Shown: positions 35,475 to 51,708 of the stretch, one piece after another
Position numbering within the stretch: position 1 is the first letter of the stretch
Layout: each line of letters starts with the position of its first letter
Origin: Oikopleura dioica
Taxonomy: Eukaryota > Chordata > Appendicularia > Copelata > Oikopleuridae
Length of the DNA: 64,000 bases
NCBI GenBank assembly: GCA_907165135.1
Contig: OU015566.1
Coordinates: 6,618,157-6,682,156 of the forward strand
Reading direction: 5' to 3'
Made by a program: the position numbers and the translations under genes
The notes under the pieces: model-generated
Database searches by the model: none
Seen by the model: the letters and a program-made list of their open reading frames with translations, nothing else
What the model was told of the DNA's origin: nothing

Positions 35475-37558
35475 TTATGGCTCAATATGCATATGAAGAA
35501 TCGCCAGGTTGTAATAAATTAAAACTGGTATGCCGACAGCAACTGTAACGAGGCACAAAACTAAAATTTTTAATAAAAAATCACTCTTCACGGCTTTTAC
35601 CTGAGAAGACTATGTCGCGGCGGGGATACCTAGCTTGAAGGGCTAGTTCTGCAGTTGCAGCTTGCTCGGAAGCTCCGAACATTCCATCGAGCAGGGATTC
35701 TCGCTCGTTTCGAAGTTCGGCTTCGGTTTTTGGAAGCTCTATTCGGATGTCGTTCATTTTTGAAGCAGTCTCAGTCGTTGACTGTTTTTTCCGTTTTACA
35801 ATTTTTTCAAGAGGACAACCGATTTGAAAGAATCGCTTTGTTTGTCGTAAAACTGATTCCTTTTGAATTCTAGCAAGCAATTCAGAAGCATCACCAACTG
35901 GACTTGATCCTCCAGAAGCAGCTGCACTGGCTACAGAACTCGTTTCAGCCTGCTTCAACCCTTCCTAAAACTTATTTTGAACAACCAGGGGTCTAAATTC
36001 GCAGTGCGAATTCGCTTTATTGCGAAGCGATGCGAAGCGAAGCGAATTCGCTTTCGCTTCGCTTCGCACTGGAGAGCAGAATTCGCTTCGCTTTCGCTTC
36101 GCAAAAAATTCCCAAATTTTCGCATAAATTTTCGCACAGCAAGCGACTTTGCTATTCGGAAGATTCTTTATCAAAGAGTTGGAGAGGGGCATTATTGATG
36201 CCGTTATAAATTCAAGTTTTCTCAGTCTTGTCAAGACGAGTCTAATGGTGGGTCTAACTCTCAATAAATCCAAGGATTGACTGGTTATCAAGCTGGTCCT
36301 ACCCCGGAAAACACGTTGCCACCAGCCTTTTTTATTGTAAGTATGCTAGAATATTTTTTGAATGATCTTTATGAACAGGGCTTATCTACGAAGATGATCT
36401 CATCTCCTATCGAGAAAGGGTGACCATTCGGGCAAGAAATCGTCGATTGAGCATCCGAATGCCCGGCCGAAATCAAGGGCCAAGAGTCGCACCGTCCGAA
36501 TGCCCGGTCGAGCTGGTGATGGGATTTTCAATAGATAAGGGCTAGAAAAATAAGTTTCGAGAGGCTTTTGATTCAGTTAGAGGAGCAAGAGAGCAAAAAT
36601 AGTTGTAAAGAATGCGAAATTTAAGAATTTTCCTCGGCGCGGGCTTGACCAACCGCCCGAAAGCGCTGAATTCCCCGAAAGTGCCGAACTTGCCCAAATG
36701 CCCGAAATGCCCGCTTTTGCCCGGCCAAATTTAAGGGGCTGAGCCGTCCAAATGCCCGGCCGAACACATTTTGACCGAAAATTGTCCGTTTTCCCCGACT
36801 TCCCGATGTCCGAACGGTCACCCCTGATATCGAGTTTATTACTAACTTGGAATAATCAACAGTTAGACCCACCATTCGGCTTATATTGACGAGCTGAAAA
36901 AATACAGTAACAGATTTTTTTGTAATTTTCTGCCCCAAAAATAGGTTTTTGAAATCATCTTCGCTTTTGACTCAAAAGTTTTGAGTGTCTGATTGCTAAA
37001 GATTCTTGCCAGAGAATGCGTTTCAATTCAAGCGAAAAAAATTTCGCTTTTTTTCGCAATTTTCAATGATATTTCGCTTCGCTTTCGCTTCGCACATGGG
37101 CGAAAAATTCGCTTCGCTTTCGCTTCGCAAAAAATTTGAAAAAATGGTTCGCTTTCGCTTCGCTTTCGCACTAGGATTTCGGCTGATATTTAGACCCCTG
37201 GAACAACCATCGCCGAATAGAAAGACTAACCAGCTCAGTTATCCGTCGATCAGGAATTGAAAGCTCTCTTCTTGTTATCAGCTCGTCGTCGCTGAAAAGG
37301 TTGTTTGCTCGTTTTAGCTCTTCCTTTCCGACTGCGAATCGTAGCGCGATTGACTATAATTTACAGTAAGAATTGATAGAAAAAAGAGAGACTTACATCA
37401 AGACTGTCTTCTGCCTGAATTTTGTACTTGATCGATTCATAGTCTTTCTTCAACGGCAGCGTCAAAGTCGGTCGAATTCGCTGCCTGTTGAAGCCGTTTT
37501 TTCGCCCATAGTGGTTTGGCTCCAAAAGCGGAATTTCATCCTCTTTCGGCTTGCCCAT
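35475..37558 (-). CDS. LYSMD3: LysM-domain membrane protein (LYSMD3/4-like)
   Basis: Animal LysM protein; LYSMD3/4 relatives are single-pass membrane proteins. It starts at 37558 (MGKPKEDEIPLLEPNHYGRK). The LysM domain is DSLDSIALRFAVGKEELKRA and NNLFSDDELITRRELSIP. A Ser/Ala-rich and charged linker follows (35590-35964). A short final exon encodes a C-terminal hydrophobic helix (LCLVTVAVGIPVLIYYNLAI) and ends HMHIEP, stop 35475, which favours LYSMD3/4 over the soluble LYSMD1/2. The intron after RITEL is 1,266 nt only because a 1,217-bp element is inserted in it; without the element it would be 44 nt. Confidence 0.8.
35985..37201. mobile_element. 1.2-kb foldback element with AACAA target duplication, in a LYSMD intron
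   Basis: Terminal inverted repeats CCAGGGGTCTAAAT and ATTTAGACCCCTGG, flanked by AACAA on both sides (35980-35984, 37202-37206). The arms are rich in GCGAA/TTCGC units. Deeper inverted motifs include AATGGTGGGTCTAAC at about 36245 and its inverse near 36862, and a central block repeats GCCCGAAATG-like units. No transposase frame is visible, so it is non-autonomous. Confidence 0.9.
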
Positions 37559-38825
37559 CACATTCTAAAGGAAAGAGAAGAAAGGTATGATTTCTGGTTA
37601 GTATTTATTACAATATAGTTTTTGTTTCGTGAAAGCGAAGTTTTGAGTAACTGTTACAAGTATATTTTTGTAATAAATCGGGCGACAGATGAAAAATTTT
37701 TATGAAAAAATTTTAATTTCTTATAAAAAGCATGCTATTCTTTTCAGTTTTTGTTGTTTTTTCTCACCACTTCACAAAAAATAAGTAAATTTTTGTTCAA
37801 TTTCTTGTTCTTTTGGAGACGAAAGAATGGTAATTACCATAATATTTATTATTGATTGGAAATATTCAAATTCAGATAGAAAGGAAAATCCTCTCCGGGA
37901 AAAGACGAGGTAACGTAAAGGTATATTTTTTACTAAGAGCAGAATGAGTCTCAAACAGGACTTGGTGAGAATAGAAGAGGGGCTCTTTTCTTTACAAAAA
38001 AGTACGTTTTCATTGTGGTAACAAAGGGTTAGGGTCAATTTTGGACCATCAGAGTCGCAGGGAACTTGATCTCTTCCTTCATAAAATCGAAGGAAAGGAA
38101 GATTCTGACTGTAACTTGATTAGGACTGAAGTGCGGACTGTATTTTTCTGGTTTATCTGGTCTTCATTTATTCTTTGATCTTGTTAGTTCTGTATAAATA
38201 TCCTAATATTGCTGCATCTAGGCAAAAAGAAGAAGCGAAAGACATTTTAGGCAAAAAAAAAATAAGAAAGAAAATTCCCAAATTCAATTGAAACTGCTCT
38301 TGAAATTTGAGGAATTTCAAATTGGTATTTTTGTCATTTATTTCTTCATTTCAGAGGGTGCTGGGGAGCGAGAGGATAGCATAAACTTTTATTTTCTTTT
38401 CTGATGGGCGAAGAGTAAGCTTGGAGGACTGTACAACTTGTATTCATGTATGGATGTGTGTTTTTCAGAAATTTAGAGAAGAATAGAATGTAGGCAAAGG
38501 TAAAAAGGGTTCAGCCGTGAAAACACCGGAAATACGAATGTATTATTTTATCGTCCCGAATTTCAAAAGGAAAAGCGCTGGAAATTGGAAATTTTTGTTT
38601 ATTGGAATAAGAAGAAATATTCAAATAAGTAATGTAAGAAATGCGTTGGTTTATTGCTTGTGAGATTGAAAATTGATGATGAATAGAAATAGAAAATATT
38701 ATTGAAAATAGCGATTTAGTCATCTTCCCAGCCGTTTTATGTGCGCCAATATGCCTCGATTAGCATAAAAGTGCACAAGCTGGAGCGATTTTTTTATGTC
38801 ATGAAAATAGAATTGATGCTAGTTC
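37559..38825. other. Gap between LYSMD and Ral genes
   Basis: About 1.27 kb, AT-rich, with no domain-bearing open frame; part is probably the 3' UTR of Ral. A single TTAGGG-like unit lies near 38028. Confidence 0.4.
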
Positions 38826-39722
38826 CTACGAAATGACGCATTTCGATTTGCCGCAGCAGCCGGTTTTGTCGTTGTTGACTTGTTTCACTGCCGGGCCGGC
38901 TTCCGCGTTTTTCTTCTTGGCGATGTTGCGCAGCAGGTCGTAGAAGATTTTGTCGACGTTTTGGCGAGTTTTGGCGGAAGTTTCGACGTATTCGACTTTC
39001 CACTGTCGGGCGCGCGCTTCGGCTTCTTCTAGTGATACCTAAACGGATTTTGCAGTAAATCAAGTGACATCAAGCGACATCTATAGCAATCGAGAGACAT
39101 TAAGGGATGTTTGGGGACATCTAGGGACATTTAGAGACATCGAAGAATATCAAGACAGCATGTTATTTTGTTTTACCTGTCTTTTTTCCTCCAAATCGAC
39201 TTTGTTGCCAACTAGAATGAATGGAATGGAGTCTGTATTGCTGTCGACGCCCTTGACGCGTAAAATTTGCTCTCTAAATTCTTGTGTTGCTTCGAAAGAT
39301 TCTTTTTCTGTGATGGAAAAGACGCAGAGGAAGCCTTCTCCGGAGCGGAAATAGTTGTCTCGGATGGCGGCGTAGTCTTCTTGTCCTGCTGTATCAAGGA
39401 TGTCTATGTGTGCTTCTTGTCCATCTGAAGGAAGAAGGTGTCAAAAGGGAAGAACAAAATAGAGACTGACCTAAAAGGACGTTTCGTCTGTAGGAATCAG
39501 CTTTTGTTGGTTCGTAATCTTCCACGAACTCGTCATACATGAATTGAAGGGTCTATTCTTGGGCTCGAATAAAAATCACCATTGAAAATTCCTCTTAAAA
39601 TCGCCCTAAATAAAATAAAGGGTGCTGTTAAATATTTCGAGCCTTTTCAGAGCTGATTTTCCGACACCACCATGGCCAACCATAATGACCTTATGAAGGG
39701 GTCCATTCTGTGGTTTGCTCAT
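38826..39722 (-). CDS. RAL: Ral small GTPase (RalA/RalB orthologue)
   Basis: Membrane-anchored Ras-family GTPase controlling exocytosis and the cytoskeleton. It starts at 39722 ([16 protein letters not shown]). The P-loop [10 protein letters not shown] is followed by the Ral effector region [20 protein letters not shown], switch [46 protein letters not shown] and ETSAKTR. The C-terminus has palmitoylation-type cysteines and a CAAX box CVIS, stop 38826. The effector sequence is diagnostic for Ral. The first intron (39553-39647) has no GT donor: coding must pass from SAL to TLQF, giving an AA...AG intron or an ambiguous equivalent. Confidence 0.95.
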
Positions 39723-40054
39723 TCTCTCAACACGATCTCTTCTGAAGAGTAAAAATTAGAACATGAGATTATAAAAGAAATAATATTGAAAGTATAAAAA
39801 ATAAAGCAGGAATGAAGAATTACAGTTGAGGAAGAATTGGAAGAATCATCAGTTGAAGAAATTGAACAGATTTAAGAGTAATCATAAATAAAACAGAAAT
39901 CTGGGTGAATAATTAAAAAGAGTGAGTAAAATCATAAATCAGCGTGGTTTTAAAATGCGGGTGCGGGGAAGTAGTGATCATTTGTCATGGTTGAGGCGTT
40001 TTTCATTCAAAAATGGTCAGTAAAAAGGCGCTTTCTCGGTCTTTCTTTCTCTTT

Positions 40055-41266
<1,212 letters not shown>

Positions 41267-41738
41267 ATTTTAAACTTTTGTTTCTAAACAAGATTTTCTG
41301 CATGAATAGTGAAAAGTGTTTCTTTTTCAACTACTGAATTGTCAGATCTTCTTTTTGATCTGCTGGGCAACTACGGGTAGTTTTAAGACACGTGATACTC
41401 TTCTGTAGAATTTATCATTTGTCGACAAGTAAGGTTGGGGTGACAGAACATGAAACAAGCAGCATACTGATTCTCGAATTTCAAGAAAACGAACTTGAGT
41501 TGAATTCTTCAGCCCTTGTGCGAATATTGACCATTTCTTTGACTTAAAAATATGCAAAAGAAATGGGCAGTATTCCCATTTTAAAAGGAAAGGTAAGTGA
41601 AAGTGGTGGGCCAAGGAACAAGAGTTGTGAGCTCAATTTTTTCAATTCGAGTGAAGGAGCATTTTTCGTGTTGAAAAAAGGTTTTTTGTTGAAAGGTATT
41701 TTTTCATTACAAAAATAATAATTTAGCAGTAACAAGTT

Positions 41739-45232
<3,494 letters not shown>

Positions 45233-47031
45233 CTTGGCATCGCGGGCAAACGGCTGCTTCGACTTCAACGAGGGATAATTCCGTTTTTTTACTTTCGGTT
45301 TGAAATTGTAATTTAGGTGTCTCTCTTTGATCTTTCGAAAAATAAACCAGTACCAATTTCGGAGAAAAAGAAAGATCGAAATTTTGAAGGCTTGAATTTT
45401 CAAAAGCACCGAAATTTTGACGATTTTTTTCTCGTAATAATTAGCAATTTGGAGAAAAGAGAAGAAAGTTCTGGAGACTTTTTCATTTTCGGATTTTTAG
45501 AGCCTTGGTTCGACCAAGCTGAAATCGATGATCGGATTTTCATAAAATTAGTAAAATTTAATCCCTTGGCGGAGGAGGCATTTCGGCCTTTCTCTTCACT
45601 TTAGCGTTTCACAGTTTCCGTTTTTTTCCTTTTCAATCTAAAGCTTTCACTATTGCAACTGTAGTAAGCAGATGTTAGAATACGAAAATGGGGGGAGGGG
45701 TACTGTAATGATTGAGTAAAGTAAGACTGCGGCAGTAATTTCTCCCCTTTCCTCATCTTTTTTCGGGTTGGAATCAATCCAAGCTTGTCTATTCCACGTC
45801 ATTTGTTGATTCTGCTAGTTTTTATTCAATTCTGATTATAGAAGAATTGAATATGGATTGGTTCTCTTCTAGTAACTTTTGGTTACTGGCTCTTTTAGTT
45901 TTTGATTTTTCAAAAACTCGAATTTCCTTTCGATTTTTTGAACAACTGACGCTACCGAGAAAAACAGAGGAGAGGGGAGGCCGTGCTCTAGAGAAATTTT
46001 CAGAGGACTTGAATTTGAAAAACAAGACTTCTAGCTGTTTTTGGGGTATCTTCCTTCCTTGGAATTAAAGATTTTGTTAAAATTTTGGAAATTTTGAGAG
46101 CTAAAATCAAAATCTACGAATCTTATTGCGCCAGAAAATCTGAGAAAGCCGAATAAAGGGGATAAAATCAGCAGTTTTTCTCAGATTTTCTTCAGCAATT
46201 AAATTCATAGATTTTGATAACAGATCTTCTTATTGGCTTACATAGGTTGAATCCTATCTGCAATTCTTAGTAGTCCTCTTTTAAAACCGCACAAAATGGA
46301 ATTTTGAAAATTTTTTTCAGCAGCAAACGCAGAATCTCAGGAAAGAAAAAGAATCACATGATAACCATAAACCTCGATACAAAATAACTGTCTTTAAGAT
46401 TTTCAGTCATACAGATTTTTTACACAGAAGAGTTTTTTGCAGATTTTTGGACGCGTTTTTTCGTATGTTCTCTTTATTCTTGGCTTGTTTATTTTATTTT
46501 GATTCTGAATCTGAATCAATATAGATTTTTTAAAAAATGATCTGGCCCGCGCCTTGCCCGCGGGATTGGCTCGATTCTCACTTCAGTTGTGCTCTCTTTT
46601 TTGACTCACGCTAACTGTATTTCTTTTATTTCTATTTTCGCTGAGAAAAGGGATTATCGTTGGTTCCCACGCCTGAAAGGATAAAATAGAGAGATTCGGA
46701 ATTGATTTTTGTAAGAAAAAAAGCGGAAAGAGGGGATATTTTGAGGTTTTATTCGAATATTTTTGCATTGGGAAAAAGGAGGAAGAAATTCGCAGTTTCA
46801 GTAAATAAGAGTTCGAATAATAGTAAAGAATGGCGAAAGAGATGAGAAAAAGAGCAGTTTTTTTTATTGAAAAAGAGGGTTGATTTCGCTTGTTTTCTGT
46901 TTTTTTACGAGAAATATTGAGAAAACAAGTGAAATCGAGTAGTTTAGGGATATTTTTGAACAAAAGAAATTGGCAATATATTTATTTTCCAGTTTTTCTT
47001 TGGTAATTTTAATCAACTCTTTTTGTATCCA
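45233..47031. other. Gap between CUL3 and MOB3
   Basis: About 1.8 kb AT-rich, holding the upstream region of CUL3 and the end of MOB3. An inverted pair AGAAAATCTGAGAAA (about 46132-46147) and its complement (about 46180-46194) could form a hairpin. Open frames on either strand are low-complexity. No gene supported. Confidence 0.4.
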
Positions 47032-48216
47032 CTAAATAAGGAGCTCTTCTGAGTTTTCGGAGGAGTGCTGGGAATTCCAGGAAGATGGCTTGGAGGATAG
47101 TGGTCGGGGTAGTCTTTTCTTTTTCTTATAAGAGAATTAGCGAACATTAAAGGGGCTAGACTTGGCTCGGAAACCTGTGTAGAAAACCTGAGTAAGGGTC
47201 TTGAGAGAGAAACTGAAAGCCCCTAGCCAGATTTTGAGTTTGAGCGTCCTTTTATCAAAGGTCTTTCGGGACCTTGACACAGGTTTATACAAAGATTACC
47301 TAGCTCAGAGTAGTACCTGCAGATGCGCGAAGCAAGGTCGGCAAGAGGCTCAAGTTCAGATTGAGGGATCAGCCCGTGCGCGTTGACGAAAAACCAGAAG
47401 TGTTTATAGCAGTAATTCACCTAAAGAGGGGATCAAGTGTTAATCGTTTTGACCTTGCTTGATTTTACTTTATTCTTGTCAATCACGTTACCTGAGCTTC
47501 GCCAGCAATTTCCTGAATGCGTCTAAAATGCGAGTAGTAGACGTGCACAAACACTCTGTGCATTCTCGTGAAGATTCGCTGAATTCTACGCATGAAATCA
47601 CGCGGCCAGGGCTCCGCCGAAGAAAGAGGAAATAATTCGTCGTCGTTGAGTTCTCCCTCGACCCAATTCATCAACTCGAAGATGTATTCTGGCGCGGGCA
47701 GGCGCGTCGGCTTCTTGTAGCGGACGTTGTCTTGCCACTTCCAATCCCAACGCTAGAATTTCGGTTACAAAATGCCTTTATGAGCTAGGCAGCCAGTGTC
47801 GAAACTTTAGTCAGGGTCCTGATACAGGACTCCTGAATCGGCTTCTCCTGAATGCATTAGATCTTTGAGGACCCTGACACAGGTTTCTAGACAGGTTGCC
47901 AAGCCCTGGTATCGAGAGCCTTGACCTACCTTTGACCCATTTGTATGACTCATCGCCGGACAAGTACTAGCCAAGCAAGTGTCCGTCAATGTGCCGAATA
48001 TGAGCGAAATTCTGTTGAAGAAATCGACGGCATGAACTGCTATCCACTCGTATTTATCCTCCCCGGCGGGACGACGACCATATCAGACATGCATATCTGC
48101 AGTCCAAGTGTCGCTTGGGCCTTTTCGAACAGCAGCCCGCGTTTAGAATCTCTGGTAAATTTCTTCTGCGGTCTGAAGGTTCTCTCTGGCTTGAAGATGT
48201 CGATCAGTCCTTGCAT
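47032..48216 (-). CDS. MOB3: MOB kinase activator, MOB3-like
   Basis: Mob/phocein-fold adaptor of NDR/LATS or STRIPAK kinases. It starts at 48216 ([20 protein letters not shown]) and continues [32 protein letters not shown] and [10 protein letters not shown] (first zinc ligands), then [39 protein letters not shown] (His zinc ligands) and [20 protein letters not shown]. KPTxLPAP points to MOB3. Near 48061-48064 the frame is off by one at a run of four C where the protein needs five, so this is a sequencing error or a broken allele. The C-terminal exon after SRICR is not certain (stop 47032 in the GT-AG model). Two introns contain family A MITEs. Confidence 0.8.
47163..47308. mobile_element. 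Inverted-repeat MITE, family A (copy 3)
   Basis: About 146 bp with GGCTCGGAAACCTG...CCTGAGTAAGGGTC on the left and ACCTTGACACAGGTTT...CTAGCTC on the right. It lies downstream of the SRICR-encoding exon of MOB3, in the presumed last intron. Confidence 0.75.
47781..47908. mobile_element. Inverted-repeat MITE, family A (copy 4)
   Basis: About 128 bp. AGTCAGGGTCCTG on the left faces GGACCCTGACACAGGTTT...GGTTGCCAAGCCC on the right. It sits in the MOB3 intron between the CPAMS exon and the KPTRLPAP exon. Confidence 0.75.
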
Positions 48217-49114
48217 CAGTCACACTTTCTCCAATTTTCTCGCGAATAAAATCTCTTCTTCGCTTCCTAAAGCAATTTTCAACTGAATGATTCGGCGATT
48301 TTATTGATGAGCTGCTGTTGCTAATGATGATGATTGAATGAAAAATCGCTGAACAATTTGTGGCCCTAGGTGGCAACAAAAATAAGCTCGGAAAATATGC
48401 TCTTTGGTATCGATTATTGAAGATATGAATAGATTAGCCCTTGACGAATCTGCCTCATCAAAGAGATTGTTTTATTACCTAATTAGCAAGAGAATCTTTC
48501 CCTTTCTTGGCTTCGTTTTCTCGCTTCTTCAATAACAAAATATTCTCTCTTCTTTTTCTTCGCCAAAATCTGAATTGAGGAAGCTGCTGATTCAGATTGA
48601 AATCAGCACGAGTGGGTGGATAAGTTCAAAAGCGATTTCCGAGAGGCCGAGTTTTTTCTTCTTTTCTTTCTTTTAAAATGCTCGTTAGCGCCGGTAATTC
48701 GTCACAGACGGTGATACGAGAGATAGCTACTATCAATCACACGAGTTTTATGACTCAGCAAATCGCCTTCTGAAAAAACTGGGTTGTTTTCTTCCTTGAT
48801 TTCAGAAATGGAATAGTAGATTGAGGAAGGGTTTGGTATATTGAGTTTATTGAGAAAAATATTTATCCATAAGTTGTCAAGTGTTGCTTTTGAACTAAAA
48901 TAGAAGCAGAAAGGCGAGTTACAGTAAGATAAATCTGTGGCAGAAACATTTTGTCACAATTCTTTTTAATATTTTTTTATTTCACTTATTTATATCTATT
49001 AAAAATTGGATTACTCGGATTTTAAAACTATCAACTCCTTTCTTTATCTTTATTTGTTTATCTATCTTGCCTTATTTTTACAAAGTATTTTCTAGTGCTT
49101 CAAAATAGAGACGA
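48217..49114. other. Gap between MOB3 and the PHD-finger gene
   Basis: About 900 bp AT-rich, including poly-T tracts and the likely 3' UTR of the PHD gene (49000-49114). No coding signal seen. Confidence 0.4.
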
Positions 49115-51299
49115 TCAACGTCGCTTTCTAGTGTTTTTAGAGGAAGAGTTAGAATTGCGTTTTAGCGGCTTGCAAAGTGGACAGATGTATTTGGCAGGGA
49201 CGTAGTTCTTTCGTACTTTTCCGCAAGTCATGTGAACCCAAAGACTGCAATTGTCACATTCGATCATGGGGCGGCCGGCAAATGGGAGGCCGCAGAAGCA
49301 AGTTACCGAATTCCACGATTCATCGGCTAAAGTTTTGGATAAAACCAATAAAAGATCGAGATTTTCGCTTTATATCATCCAGAAGCCGCTTGCGGCTTTG
49401 AGAGCTTTTCAAAAAAGCCGCGCTTCACGCAGTTTGTATCTTCAACTCTAAGCCGCGCGCGGCTTTTCGATGGTGAAATAACAAGCTTTTCACTAGCAAA
49501 ATAACTTCTTTACTAGTGAAAAAGTTTGACTTACTTTCTCCGATGAGATAATTCTCCCCCGCAGACGAATTCTTATCAACAATCGTCTCTTCTGAGGGCA
49601 CCCAGTTATTCTCATCGTCAGTTGATTTCTCTTTCTTTCCCTCCTTTTGTCCTCCTTTTGACGTAGTTTCTTCGTTTTTCTTTTTCTCAGGAGCGAAAGT
49701 CGCTTCGAGTTTCTGTGGTTTACTGGGCTTTCGGGATTTCTTTACAGGTGCGTTTGATTTTGATTTGGGCGGAGTTTGCTTCGAAGATTTTGGCTTCTCG
49801 GTTTCGCTACTTGGTTCGAAGACGGCGACATCGGCCTCGTAGAATTTTCGGAGAGCTTCGTCGTTTTCTTGCGCCCTAGAAATAAATTACAGTAGGGAGG
49901 GGGACGAAGGGGCTTGTACTAACGTTTTCAGATCCATGAGGACATTGTCGAGGGATTTCTTTGGTCGAGATGGCGTTTTTGCTTGAACTTTTTGATCAAT
50001 CTGATTTTTTGAACTGTCGACTTTTTGGGCGGGAAGATTCTCTTCCTTGATTTCAGGCTCCATTTTTACCGACTCGTCCTCTTGATAATCGACCTGCTTC
50101 TTCGCCGCTCGTTTTGGCTTTGGAGCTGGTTCTCTTTTGCTTCTCTTTCTGGAGCCGTACTTTTTCTTCGGCTCATTGGCCAGTCTTGCTTTTGTGGCGT
50201 ACTCGTCCGAGGAGCTCTCAGAATCAGACTTCTCTGATCCAGAAAGTCCCATAAAAGGCGCCAATTGCTGAAGTTCGTTTTCGTCGAAACCCGACAGTGA
50301 GGAGGCGGTTCGTCGAAGCCGGCCTGAAACACAGAAGTTTATCGAACATTCCTTTTTTCTTTCTTTTCCGTTGACGTAAAATCATGAAAACATTCTCCAA
50401 CGGAGAGAATGATTGTAAGTCTTACCTTTCGTTTCTCTTTTGAGCGAGCTGCTCTTTCGCGAATTCGAGACTGAAATTTCAGATTCAGAGGTAGAAGCAG
50501 CGGCGGAAGAGGAGGAAGAACCGGAGAGAAAAGAATCAGCCTCGACAGTGGCTGGAGTAACGGAACGTTTGAAGCAAAGAAGAGTTTTTGCCAATTCGAG
50601 TTCTGTGAGGATGTCTTCGTTTCGGTGGGGATGGGGAGTTAGGGGCGAGGGGCAGAAAGTGCCAGAACTGCCGGCGACGAGATTATCATGTTCAAGATTC
50701 TTTTTTGGTCTTTCGGATTTTGGCTTTGGTCGGTTTTCTTTTTTCGAAAATAAATTACAGTCATTATTGCTGTTTCTTACTATGCTAAATCATCGAGAAG
50801 CCGCTTGCGGCTTCCAGTAGGAATATTCAGAAAGTCGCGCTTCGCGCGGCTTATTTTTTTACTCGAAGCCGCAGGCGGCTTCTCGGTCAGAAAGTTCTTT
50901 AAAAAAATGGGTATTATATCGGTAATCGAAAACCTTCCTTGATCGAAGAGGAAGAACTTGGCACTGGACTCTGCGATGGAGTAGTGGTTTTACTGTCAGA
51001 TACCGGTAGTCTAGTGAGAACATCCAACGGCTTCGATGGTGAACTAGGGATGAAAGATTGGCTTTGGTGAAGACGTCTCTTTTTGATAGGAAGTGGGCTT
51101 CTGGTGGACTGCTTTCGAGACACAGCTTCGTCTAATTTCAGCGGCGAGAGAGCTTGATTCTTGAGTTTTTCGTCGTCGGTTTTGTTGCTAGAATTCGGCA
51201 CCGGTGAGGCATTTTCGCCAGGAGTCGGGCTTTCTCTACAATTTTCGTCAGAATCCATCTCAATCGAAAGGTGAAAATAAAACTGGAATTTCGTCATTT
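49115..51299 (-). CDS. PHF13: PHF13/PHF23-like PHD-finger protein
   Basis: Nuclear reader of histone H3K4 methylation. The C-terminal exon encodes a complete PHD finger: SWNSVTCFCGLPFAGRPMIE, CDNCSLWVHMTCGK and YICPLCKP, Cys4-His-Cys3. The FAGRPMIEC motif is typical of PHF13/PHF23. Upstream exons (about 49540-51299) are low-complexity, Ser/Lys/Pro-rich and nuclear-type (SGSEKSDSESSSDE, KKYGSRKRSKREPAPKPKRA), and include LRKFYEADVAVFEPS. The start is taken at 51299, the first ATG after an acceptor-like TTTGCAG; 51258 is the alternative. Two introns contain family B palindromic elements. The PHD call is firm; the number and limits of the disordered exons are approximate. Confidence 0.8.
49380..49470. 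mobile_element. Palindromic GAAGCCGC element, family B (copy 2)
   Basis: About 90 bp: GAAGCCGCTTGCGGCTT, a middle GCCGCGCTTCACGC and a closing GCCGCGCGCGGCTTTTC. It lies in the intron just before the PHD-encoding exon. Confidence 0.75.
50791..50886. mobile_element. Palindromic GAAGCCGC element, family B (copy 3)
   Basis: 96 bp, the best-preserved copy: ATCGAGAAGCCGCTTGCGGC opens and GCCGCAGGCGGCTTCTCG closes, with GCGCGCTTCGCGCGGC-type sequence between. It lies in an upstream intron of the PHF13-like gene. Confidence 0.8.
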
Positions 51300-51708
51300 T
51301 TCTCTGCAAAAAAATCAAAATCTAGATTTTCAATTTTAAATTTCTCAATTTCGAAAAGTGGAAAATAAGCACGTCTTCGGCGCTTTTTATAGAAAACGAA
51401 AAAAGAAGAAAAAGAGAACAGAAAATTCAAATTGCGCAACGACTTCTCGCGAAAGATTTTGACTCGCAGGAATTCGACTTGAAAGAAAATGACGCTTTAT
51501 TATCTCATTTTTTATAAAAATTAAAAAAAAAACAGATGGTCCTAAAACGGCCTTAGTATTTTAATCTTAGTCGACTTAAAATCGTTAAATTTACGATACA
51601 GAAAAAATGTCAGTAAGAAATTTATTACAGAAGCTTTTGTTTAAGTTTAATTTACTTTATTTTATGCGAATAAATATTGATAAAATGATAGGAATAGTAA
51701 AAAATAGC

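Noticed and set aside
35995-37160. CRISPR-like or satellite array of GCGAA/TTCGC units
   Set aside because: Units are not regularly spaced and lie in the arms of one inverted-repeat element with target duplication; the organism is an animal.
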